Source: CAINEC01 sp046052065
GTDB lineage: Bacteria > Bacteroidota > Bacteroidia > AKYH767-A > OLB10
NCBI GenBank assembly: GCA_046052065.1
Contig: JBJOND010000078.1
Location: 1-12,533, forward strand
Direction of reading: 5' to 3'
DNA length: 12,533 nt
Part shown: positions 1 to 6,083 of the stretch, piece by piece
Position numbering within the stretch: the first letter of the stretch is position 1
Layout of the letters: the number at the start of each line of letters is the position of its first letter
Position numbers and translations under genes: made by a program
Notes under the pieces: generated by a model
Database searches by the model: none
Told to the model about the DNA's origin: nothing
The model's input: only the letters and a program-made list of their open reading frames with translations

Positions 1-2
1 AT

Positions 3-413
3 AGTTCTGGTTCAGCTTGCGGTTTTCAACCCTTTAGTTTTTATTTAGGTGGCCACAAGGCCTATACTGGCCTTCCTAACAACCCCAACTATGAACTAGG
101 TCCATTAGTAGGTAGCCCTTGCGATACGCTAACCGTAGGTATTACCGAAGCAGTAGGTTACAAAAACAATATAACAGTTTATTACGATGTAAACTGGCAA
201 ACGGCTTTTGTAAATGCTAAAGGCTTACGAGGTAAAAATTTCACATTTGAATTGTATAATATAAATGGGCAATTAATTCAACAGCAGCAAGGTGTATTAG
301 ATTCAGAGTATTATACTAACAATTTGAGTATGGTAGGGTATTCCGATGGAGTTTATATTATTAAGCTAATGACCGCTCAAGAGGTTTTAACTTCTAAATT
401 TATTAAACGCTAA
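3..413 (+). CDS. C-terminal end of a T9SS-secreted protein (5' partial)
   Basis: The reading frame is open from the left edge to TAA at 411-413, leaving 136 residues of a longer protein. The early part holds the motif LPNNPNYELGPLVGSPCDTL, which I recognise as the segment that precedes the sorting domain in many large secreted Bacteroidota proteins. The last ~75 residues look like a type A T9SS sorting domain: a beta-rich stretch with FELYNINGQLI, then SDGVYIIKL and a basic end, KFIKR. In this family the C-terminal domain directs export through the outer-membrane T9SS translocon and is then cleaved off. The function of the missing N-terminal part cannot be told. No terminator hairpin was seen just after the stop. 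Family placement is fairly sure; the cargo role is unknown. Confidence 0.8.
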   Translation, partial: SSGSACGFQPFSFYLGGHKAYTGLPNNPNYELGPLVGSPCDTLTVGITEAVGYKNNITVYYDVNWQTAFVNAKGLRGKNFTFELYNINGQLIQQQQGVLDSEYYTNNLSMVGYSDGVYIIKLMTAQEVLTSKFIKR

Positions 414-677
414 TTAAGTATAGAGTTAATGGCTATGTGCTTTTTTCAGAGTAATAAAATTGCTGCTGTTATGTAGTGATTAGTTTCGTTTTACTTTCTT
501 TTAATAACTCCCATAATAGCTTTTTAATTGCAAGAGGCATTCAAAAGTATTAAACGTTTGTAAATGGATATAAGCGTTTAATAACCGAAAAATTATTTTG
601 GATGCGGTAATTTCACTATGGGGCGGGGCTGCTGTCCCCCCTTGGTGTTGGGAGCTGTGAGGCTCCTGCTTTTTCAG

Positions 678-712
678 GACTTCGCCCTTCGAGGCCCTCA
701 GGGACCGAAGTC
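678..712. repeat. GC-rich hairpin inside repeat copy 1
   Basis: GACTTCG (678-684) pairs with CGAAGTC (706-712). Directly inside, CCCT (685-688) pairs with AGGG (700-703), leaving a two-base bulge. The corresponding part of copy 2 has lost the outer arm. There is no T-run, so it is not a standard terminator. Confidence 0.55.
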
Positions 713-905
713 TCGGAAATCAAAATAAGCACTAAAAAAGTAATTAAATTGGCCTCAGTTTATTCGGTTTTTGACGAAGGTAAAATTGCGTAAAGCAAAT
801 TTAGAAGTTCCGAGCTAGTGAGGAAATCACTGAATTTGTAGCAATTTTATCTAGGAGAAAATTTGCAACGCAAAAGAATAAAGTGCAGCCTTGACCTTTT
901 CTTTG

Positions 906-940
906 GTTCTTTCATTTTGTGTCAAGACAAAAGAAAGAAC
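906..940. repeat. Terminal hairpin of repeat copy 1
   Basis: The 5' arm at 906-920 (GTTCTTTCATTTTGT) pairs with the 3' arm at 927-940 (ACAAAAGAAAGAAC) over 14 base pairs with one bulged A; the loop is GTCAAG. The loop is itself complementary to CTTGAC just upstream, so a second pairing is possible. The same structure, with an internal mismatch, closes copy 2 at 4068-4102. Confidence 0.7.
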
Positions 941-971
941 AGGGTAAGATTGTATATGTTGAACTTGAATT

Positions 972-1020
972 ATTGGACAAGTGATTCATTCTAATCATTT
1001 ACTTTCATTAAATGTCCAAT
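972..1020. promoter_or_regulatory. Inverted repeat upstream of the peptide transporter
   Basis: ATTGGACA at 972-979 and TGTCCAAT at 1013-1020 form a perfect 8-base inverted repeat about 68 bases before the transporter start. Two more TCCAAT motifs follow at 1031-1036 and 1039-1044. This could be an operator, but no regulator is known and the motif is short, so chance is possible. Confidence 0.25.
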
Positions 1021-1087
1021 CATAAAATCGTCCAATTTTCCAATCATCACACTTTTCACTATTTTTAAAAACTCAAACGACATAACA

Positions 1088-2710
1088 ATGAAAAAACATC
1101 CATCCGGTTTACCCTTCCTGTTCTTCTCCGAAATGTGGGAGCGATTTGGTTATTATTTAATGATTGGAATTTTCACGCTTTATTTAAAAGATGTGAAAGA
1201 TGGTTTTGCCATGACAGAAGCAGAAGCCTCTGATTTATATGGAACCTTCATCGCATTGGTATTTCTTACGCCGTTTTTAGGCGGACTAATAGCAGATCGT
1301 TACTTAGGATATTCGCGGGCGGTAGTCATTGGTGGGGTTATGATGGGACTCGGTTATTGTCTCATGGGTATTCATCATATCACTGCCTTGTATGTGGGTA
1401 TGACACTCGTTATTGCTGGTAACGGATTTTTCAAACCGAACATATCTACGTTGCTCGGTAATATTTATTCAACGGATGAATATCGAGAGAAAAAAGACGA
1501 AGGGTATAATATCTTCTATATGGGAATTAACATCGGTGCCTTTATCTGTAATTTCTTTGGCGCTGCATTGCAAATAATGCTAGGGTGGGGATGGGCATTT
1601 ATGGCTGCAGGTATCGGAATGTTTATAGGTCTTATCGTTTTTACATCAGGTAAAAAACATTATGTAGGATACGATCAGAAAAAAGGAATTCAAGATGGTG
1701 ATATGCCAATGTCGAAAATTATTGCACTCATCCTTTTACCTGCTGTTGTATTTGGTGTGATAGGATGGATGATTCCTGATAATATTTTTGGTAGCGATAG
1801 CACCGATGCATTTATTCTAAGTTGCTTGCCTGTTCTTTATTTCTATGCAAACTTGTATTTCACTGCGTCGAAAGAAGAGAAAGCTCCAATTGGTGCAATG
1901 CTTGCCATCTTTGCTGTAGTAATTTTATTCTGGGCGGTATTCAAACAAAACGGTTCTGCCTTAAATACGTGGGCCGACCGTTATACGGATCGTTCATTAA
2001 CTGGTACAAGCGAAGTTGTTTTTAATTCGTTGAAGCAATCAAAGCAACTTACGTATGCTAAAGATTCTGTTCCTGTTTACGATGAATACTTCCGTTTGCA
2101 AAAAGAAAATGGTGTTGTAAAACAAGAATTAAATTATCCAATCTATTTCCGCAATGAAGCGAAAGCAGAATTGCCTGCAGAAGGAGAAAAGGTTAGCGTA
2201 TGGGCAACGAATTTAAGTCAATCGATTAACCCAGGTTGGGTAATTATGTTAACACCCTTAGTGGTTGCATTCTTTACTTGGCTTCGCGGAAGAAAAAAAG
2301 AACCTTCTACGCCTGCAAAAATCGCCTACGGATTATTCATCTCTGCACTATCAGCATTAGTGATGGTGGCAGCAGCAAAGGCAGGTAGCAACGGACAAGA
2401 AAAAGTAACTGTCTGGTGGCTGATTGCCTGCTACGGAGTAATCACAATTGGTGAGTTGTTTTTGAGTCCTATGGGATTAAGTTTAGTTTCTAAATTAAGT
2501 CCACCACGTATAACTGCATTAATGATGGGTGGATGGTTTTTAAGTACTTCTATTGGAAATAAACTAAGTGGCGTACTAGCAAGTATGTGGGATAAATACG
2601 AGCAGAAAACAGATTTCTTTATTCTGAATTGCGTTTTATTATTGATAGCAACAGGGATTGCATTCTCCATGTTAAAATGGTTGAACAGAATTTTTAAAGA
2701 ACATACCTAA
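1088..2710 (+). CDS. POT/PTR2 family peptide:proton symporter
   Basis: This 540-residue inner-membrane protein belongs to the proton-dependent oligopeptide transporter branch of the major facilitator superfamily, which imports di- and tripeptides with protons. The POT hallmark ExxERF is at residues 15-20, continuing as GYY. The loop GGLIADRYLGYSR (65-77) is the MFS motif between helices 2 and 3. GNGFFKPNIS (111-120) and FYMGINIGA (143-151) match the two PTR2 signatures, and GELFLSPMGLS (455-465) carries the conserved Glu456. Many hydrophobic helices fit the usual 14. A hydrophilic stretch at about 291-380 forms a large loop. The ATG at 1088 places ExxERF at the expected distance from the N-terminus. 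The permease 48 nt downstream may share its transcript. Exact substrates cannot be read from sequence. Confidence 0.93.
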   Translation: MKKHPSGLPFLFFSEMWERFGYYLMIGIFTLYLKDVKDGFAMTEAEASDLYGTFIALVFLTPFLGGLIADRYLGYSRAVVIGGVMMGLGYCLMGIHHITALYVGMTLVIAGNGFFKPNISTLLGNIYSTDEYREKKDEGYNIFYMGINIGAFICNFFGAALQIMLGWGWAFMAAGIGMFIGLIVFTSGKKHYVGYDQKKGIQDGDMPMSKIIALILLPAVVFGVIGWMIPDNIFGSDSTDAFILSCLPVLYFYANLYFTASKEEKAPIGAMLAIFAVVILFWAVFKQNGSALNTWADRYTDRSLTGTSEVVFNSLKQSKQLTYAKDSVPVYDEYFRLQKENGVVKQELNYPIYFRNEAKAELPAEGEKVSVWATNLSQSINPGWVIMLTPLVVAFFTWLRGRKKEPSTPAKIAYGLFISALSALVMVAAAKAGSNGQEKVTVWWLIACYGVITIGELFLSPMGLSLVSKLSPPRITALMMGGWFLSTSIGNKLSGVLASMWDKYEQKTDFFILNCVLLLIATGIAFSMLKWLNRIFKEHT

Positions 2711-2758
2711 TTGAAATTTGAATATTCTATTTTGTTATTGCTTGATTTAATTTAGAAA

Positions 2759-3553
2759 ATGGATTTTATAAATCTATTCGCTGATTATTCTCCGCTGATT
2801 TTAAGCTCACTCGTGGTGTTGGCTTTCACTGCAGGATTCATTGATGCTATCGTTGGAGGAGGAGGTTTTATTCAGTTGCCAGCATTGCTCGTGAATTTTC
2901 CAAATACAGTATTACCCACTTTAATGGGTACAAATAAAATCGCAGGATTTTCAGGCACATTCGTTTCTGCAATTCAATATGGCAAGCGAATAAAATTTGA
3001 TTACCAACTTTTGATTTTTATTTCAGTAGCAACATTCGTTTTTTCATATTTAGGAGCGAGTGTTGTCAGCTATCTCAATTCAGAGCAATTAAAGCCAGTC
3101 ATACTTTTAATTTTAATAGTGATGGCCATTTATACATTCATCAAAAAAGATTTAGGACAGCTACAAAGTAAAAGCCTGTCACAAAAACGAAAACTTATCT
3201 ACGGATTATTACTAGGTGCTTTTGTTGGATTCTATGATGGATTTTTTGGTCCTGGTGCAGGAAGTTTTTTAGTACTCGGGTTCGTTATGATATTCGGATT
3301 CGAGTTTATCATGGCATCTGCCTACTCTAAATTCATTAATTGTGTTTCTAATTTCGGAGCGCTATATGTTTTTATTTCGCAATGGAATTACCTTTTAGAA
3401 ATTGCATTGTTGATGGCTGCGTGCAATATTACAGGCAGCTTAATTGGTACCAAGATGGCCTTCAAAAAGGGCAATGGGTTTATCCGAATTCTATTTCTAG
3501 TTATTGTTTCATTTCTGATACTTCGTTACGCATACGATATTTTTTTGAAGTAA
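2759..3553 (+). CDS. TSUP (TauE/SafE, YfcA-like) membrane permease
   Basis: The 264-residue product is almost entirely hydrophobic, with about eight membrane helices in two homologous halves, as in the TSUP family (formerly DUF81). Each half opens with the family's glycine motif: GFIDAIVGGGGF at residues 26-37 and GFYDGFFGPGAGSF at 157-170. Characterised relatives export or import sulfite, sulfoacetate, thiosulfate or other small organosulfur anions, but most YfcA-like members have no known substrate. Length and motif spacing are normal, so it looks intact. It starts 48 nt after the peptide transporter on the same strand, and cotranscription is possible. No independent promoter with a good TAnnTTTG box was seen in that gap. 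No sulfur-metabolism gene is nearby to point to a substrate. Confidence 0.9.
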   Translation: MDFINLFADYSPLILSSLVVLAFTAGFIDAIVGGGGFIQLPALLVNFPNTVLPTLMGTNKIAGFSGTFVSAIQYGKRIKFDYQLLIFISVATFVFSYLGASVVSYLNSEQLKPVILLILIVMAIYTFIKKDLGQLQSKSLSQKRKLIYGLLLGAFVGFYDGFFGPGAGSFLVLGFVMIFGFEFIMASAYSKFINCVSNFGALYVFISQWNYLLEIALLMAACNITGSLIGTKMAFKKGNGFIRILFLVIVSFLILRYAYDIFLK

Positions 3554-3812
3554 TAAGGTGAGATAAACAATCTTATTCAAAAATATTTTGAATCATAATT
3601 TGGTATTAAACGTTTGTAAATGGATATAAGCGTTTAAAAACCGAATAATAAATTTGTGCTCCCTAATTTTGCGTATGGGGCGGAGGAGTGGTGGCCCCCT
3701 TTGAAACTGGCTATCAATAAGATAATAACAATTTTTGTATTTTCAAAGTAGTTATTCAAGCAGCCATTTTAAAAAGTAAATTTCATATAATTTACAGGCT
3801 TTAATTCCTAGC

Positions 3813-3842
3813 AAAAAAGCCCCGAAGAAATCCTCGAGGCTT
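3813..3842. repeat. 30-bp direct repeat of the terminator sequence
   Basis: This segment is identical over 30 bases to 4187-4216, covering the A-run, the 5' arm, the loop and the 3' arm of the terminator stem. It then diverges (CGCGATC instead of a T-run). Read leftward it would still give a hairpin followed by six Ts; read rightward it lacks the T-run. Confidence 0.7.
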
Positions 3843-3871
3843 CGCGATCAGGGACCGCAGTATCAAGGATT

Positions 3872-3895
3872 AAAAGAAGTACTAAAAGAAGTACT
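3872..3895. repeat. 12-bp tandem duplication inside repeat copy 2
   Basis: AAAAGAAGTACT occurs twice in direct succession (3872-3883 and 3884-3895). Copy 1 has a single related unit (AAGCACT), so this is a small local expansion in copy 2. Confidence 0.7.
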
Positions 3896-4186
3896 AAAAA
3901 AATAAATTAATTGGCCTCAGTTTATTCGGTTTTTGACGAAGGTAAAATTGTGTAAAGCAAATTTAGAAGTTTTGAGCTTGCGAGAAAATCACTGAATTTG
4001 TAGCAATTTTATCGAGGAGAAAATTTGCAACGCAAAAGAATAAAGTGCAGCCTTGACTTTTTCTTTGGTTCTTTAATTTTGTGTCAAGACAAAAGAAAGA
4101 ACATGGAAAATTGAAGAAGATTAGTTTAAATTATTGGCGAAGAGGTTAATTTCTATGATTAATTCAAAAATAAAAGTTTATCGCAG

Positions 4187-4219
4187 AAAAAAGCCCCGAA
4201 GAAATCCTCGAGGCTTTTT
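4187..4219 (-). terminator. Rho-independent terminator after the citrate synthase gene
   Basis: GCC (4193-4195) pairs with GGC (4212-4214) and CGA (4197-4199) with TCG (4208-4210), with one C/A mismatch between them and an 8-base loop. Six As on the left and five Ts on the right extend the stem and give a T-run in either direction. It lies about 80 nt past the citrate synthase stop. It is bidirectional in form and could also stop rightward transcripts. Confidence 0.75.
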
Positions 4220-4298
4220 ATATTGTTTAAATTGTCAATCAATTTTAATTTTCAATCCCGATTCTTCGGGAGACTAATTTTCAAATGTTCAAATCAAA

Positions 4299-5609
4299 TT
4301 AAGCTTTCGCTTTCGCAACCTGCGCTTTCATCCACTCCGTAGTAACCGAACCTGGTCTTTCAATCGGGTGACCTAACGCACGATCCCACAATAGAGAAGT
4401 TAATACTCCGATAGCGCGAGACACTCCGAATAATACTGTGTAGAAATCATATTCAACTAATCCGTAGTGAATCAATAATACTCCTGAATGAGCATCTACG
4501 TTTGGCCAAGGATTTTTAATCTTACCTGTCGATTTTAAAATTTCAGGAACTACTTCATATAACATTTGCACAATCTTAAATAACTCGTCGTCTGCTAAAT
4601 TCTTTTGAGCAAACTCCATTTGTGCAATGTAACGAGGATCTGTTTTTCTTAATACAGCATGTCCGTAGCCTGGAACAACACGTCCTGCAGCTAATGTCTG
4701 CTTTACATAATCAGCAATCTCTTCTTTACTTGGCAAACGACCTTCATAATGCTCACGTAAGTCGTAAATCCAACGAACAACTTCTTGGTTTGCTAATCCG
4801 TGTAACGGACCAGCTAATCCGTTCATTCCAGCAGAAAGTGATAAGTATGCATCACTTAAAGCGGAACCAACTAAATGTGTCGTATGTGCGGAAACGTTAC
4901 CACCTTCATGGTCAACGTGAATTGTTAAATATAAACGCATCAACGATTTCATTCCATCGTCATCAAAACCTAACATATGAGCGAAGTTTGCACCCCAATC
5001 CAATTTCGGATTAGGCTCGATATGCACTCCATCTTTGTAAGTTCTACGATAAATGTAAGCAGCAATTCTTGGTAAGCGAGCGATGCAATTCATTACATCT
5101 TCAAACATCGGATCCCAGTATTGCTTCTTGTTAATTCCTTTGCGGTATTCAGCAGCGAAATTACTTTCCGTTTGCATTGCTAAAATTGCAAGACTAAATT
5201 GTGTCATTGGATGTGTCCCCTTCGGAAGAGAATCCAACATATCAAAAACATGCTTCGGGACATGACTTCTACGAGCCCAAGCATTACTTACCTCACGAGC
5301 ATCTTCTTCCGTAGGAAGATCTCCAGTTAGCAATAAGTAAAACATCCCCTCTGGTAAGTTTTCGCCACCAACACCTTGAGGTAATTTCTCTCTTAACTCA
5401 GGAATTGAATATCCTCTGAAACGGATTCCCTCTTCAGCATCAAGCTTAGAAGTCTCTGTTACCATTCCGATCATTCCCTTCATTCCGTGATATACCTGCT
5501 CAAGTGTATAGCTTCCTAAAACGATATCACCATGTTCTTTAATCATGGCTTTCACTTCATCTGCTAACGGTAATGCTTTCTGTGCGAATTTTTCTTTTAA
5601 CTTATCCAT
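4299..5609 (-). CDS. gltA: Citrate synthase, mitochondrial (eukaryotic) type
   Basis: This 436-residue enzyme condenses oxaloacetate with acetyl-CoA to citrate and CoA, the entry step of the TCA cycle, in the cytoplasm. The three catalytic residues are present: His270 in AGPLHGLANQEV, His317 in PGYGHAVLRKTDPRY, and Asp372 in NVDAHSGVLL. Arg326 and Arg398 (GVSRAIG) match oxaloacetate-binding arginines of the pig enzyme. These motif contexts read like the mitochondrial enzyme rather than the hexameric GltA of E. coli. No targeting peptide is present. The gene starts 62 nt after the membrane-protein gene upstream, so it may be the last gene of an operon or have its own promoter; TACCTTTTG (5621-5629, minus strand) is a weak -7 candidate. 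A terminator follows at 4187-4219. Confidence 0.95.
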   Translation of the reverse strand: MDKLKEKFAQKALPLADEVKAMIKEHGDIVLGSYTLEQVYHGMKGMIGMVTETSKLDAEEGIRFRGYSIPELREKLPQGVGGENLPEGMFYLLLTGDLPTEEDAREVSNAWARRSHVPKHVFDMLDSLPKGTHPMTQFSLAILAMQTESNFAAEYRKGINKKQYWDPMFEDVMNCIARLPRIAAYIYRRTYKDGVHIEPNPKLDWGANFAHMLGFDDDGMKSLMRLYLTIHVDHEGGNVSAHTTHLVGSALSDAYLSLSAGMNGLAGPLHGLANQEVVRWIYDLREHYEGRLPSKEEIADYVKQTLAAGRVVPGYGHAVLRKTDPRYIAQMEFAQKNLADDELFKIVQMLYEVVPEILKSTGKIKNPWPNVDAHSGVLLIHYGLVEYDFYTVLFGVSRAIGVLTSLLWDRALGHPIERPGSVTTEWMKAQVAKAKA

Positions 5610-5620
5610 TGTATGTATTG

Positions 5621-5629
5621 CAAAAGGTA
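5621..5629 (-). promoter_or_regulatory. gltA: Possible -7 box for citrate synthase
   Basis: On the minus strand TACCTTTTG lies 11 nt before the start codon at 5609. It resembles the Bacteroidota TAnnTTTG box with one extra base. No convincing -33 TTTG element was found, so the call is weak. Confidence 0.2.
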
Positions 5630-5671
5630 TTGTAAAATTTGTTTGGCGAATTTAATCATTTAGGTAACACT

Positions 5672-6076
5672 TCACAATAAGAAATGTTTATCATTTGTAA
5701 AAGTGCTCGAATGTTGTAAAACGTTTTCTGGTACAGTGTTAATTCCTGTGGAACGCACCTTCTTGTTCTTAGTATTTAAGTCTAACTGAAGAATTAAAAT
5801 GACTAAAGTTATAACGAAAGCAGCCACAACAATAATCCATAAGATGGTTTCAAAGGTTTTTTTAACGCGCTTCTTCGGACTTGCCTTGCGTTTGATTTTT
5901 ACACGCTTGCGAATCTTAATTTTCTTACGTCGTCTCCTACCACTTCCAGAGCCGCCTAAATGCTCCTCAATTACCTCTCCTTCAAAATCACTATCGTCGT
6001 CAACTTCTGTTTCATCTTCGAAATCACCTTCAATTTCAATTTCTTTTTCTTCTTCGTCTGATGGCTTGGTATTCAT
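5672..6076 (-). CDS. Small membrane protein with acidic, basic and membrane segments; unknown function
   Basis: I do not recognise this 134-residue protein. Its charge is sharply separated. Residues 7-38 hold 20 Asp/Glu and one Lys. A flexible GGSGSG (41-46) follows. Residues 47-73 hold 19 Arg/Lys and no acidic residue. Then comes one membrane helix (about 76-97) and a polar tail of about 37 residues. The positive-inside rule would place the N-terminus in the cytoplasm and the tail in the periplasm. It starts 7 nt after the enolase stop on the same strand, so the two are probably cotranscribed. In other bacteria a divisome protein of the FtsB/DivIC type often follows enolase, and that too has one helix, but I see no clear coiled coil here. 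Overlapping reversed-strand frames are weaker, and the charge pattern supports this one. Confidence 0.75.
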   Translation of the reverse strand: MNTKPSDEEEKEIEIEGDFEDETEVDDDSDFEGEVIEEHLGGSGSGRRRRKKIKIRKRVKIKRKASPKKRVKKTFETILWIIVVAAFVITLVILILQLDLNTKNKKVRSTGINTVPENVLQHSSTFTNDKHFLL

Positions 6077-6083
6077 GCTAAGC

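Larger units (their letters stand above)
548..940 (+). repeat. Dispersed structured repeat, copy 1
   Basis: This element shares two blocks with 3604-4102 in the same orientation. The first (548-580) is 33 bases, identical in both copies, and carries an inverted repeat: TATTAAACG at 548-556 and CGTTTAATA at 574-582. The last (751-940) is 190 bases with about 9 substitutions and no gaps by my count, so about 95% identical. Between them is a GC-rich middle with several hairpins (625-639, 651-666, 678-712) that is only partly shared. The element ends in a long hairpin (906-940). No open reading frame of note and no target-site duplication is evident. It lies 134 bases after the T9SS gene. It may be a non-autonomous mobile element or an RNA-level repeat. 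Confidence 0.85.
414..1087. other. Intergenic region with repeat copy 1
   Basis: There is no credible gene in these 674 bases. 414-547 is plain AT-rich sequence in which I see nothing. 548-940 is copy 1 of the dispersed repeat described separately. 941-1087 is AT-rich leader DNA for the peptide transporter; it holds an inverted repeat and three TCCAAT motifs. A weak -7-like box, TATTTTTA (one mismatch to TAnnTTTG), lies at 1060-1067, without a clear -33 element. Confidence 0.6.
3604..4102 (+). repeat. Dispersed structured repeat, copy 2
   Basis: This is the second copy of the element at 548-940, starting 50 bases after the permease stop. The opening block 3604-3636 is identical to copy 1 over 33 bases, and the closing block 3913-4102 has about 9 differences in 190. 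The middle differs. Both copies have ATGGGGCGG followed by a C-run, but copy 2 then carries about 110 unrelated bases (roughly 3703-3812) and a 30-base segment identical to the nearby terminator. After that, homology to copy 1 resumes at about TCAGGGACCG. Both copies face the same way and follow the 3' end of a rightward gene. I see no coding capacity and no flanking duplication. Confidence 0.85.
3554..4298. other. Convergent intergenic region with repeat copy 2 and terminator
   Basis: These 745 bases lie between the ends of the permease (+) and the citrate synthase (-). No gene is supported. 3604-4102 is repeat copy 2; 4187-4219 is a terminator; 4257-4272 is a small hairpin (TCCCGA/TCGGGA) right after the citrate synthase stop. 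The stretch 4103-4186 is AT-rich and featureless. Confidence 0.6.

Noticed and set aside
1822..2670. Short frames overlapping the peptide transporter (1822-2025 on +, 2431-2670 on -)
   Set aside because: The overlapping 540-residue transporter has all family signatures; these are chance frames.
548..4102. Insertion sequence or CRISPR array
   Set aside because: There is no transposase frame in or near either copy, and the repeats are too long and too few, with no regular spacers.
4257..4272. The TCCCGA/TCGGGA hairpin as the main terminator of the citrate synthase gene
   Set aside because: The stem is only six base pairs and has no T-run; the structure at 4187-4219 is much better.
4622..5014. 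130-residue frame on the + strand inside the citrate synthase gene
   Set aside because: It lies wholly opposite a certain gene with catalytic motifs, and its product shows no recognisable domain.
5672..6076. FtsB/DivIC septum-formation protein
   Set aside because: The position after enolase and the single helix fit, but the tail shows no clear coiled coil and the long charged N-terminus is not typical. Kept only as a possibility.
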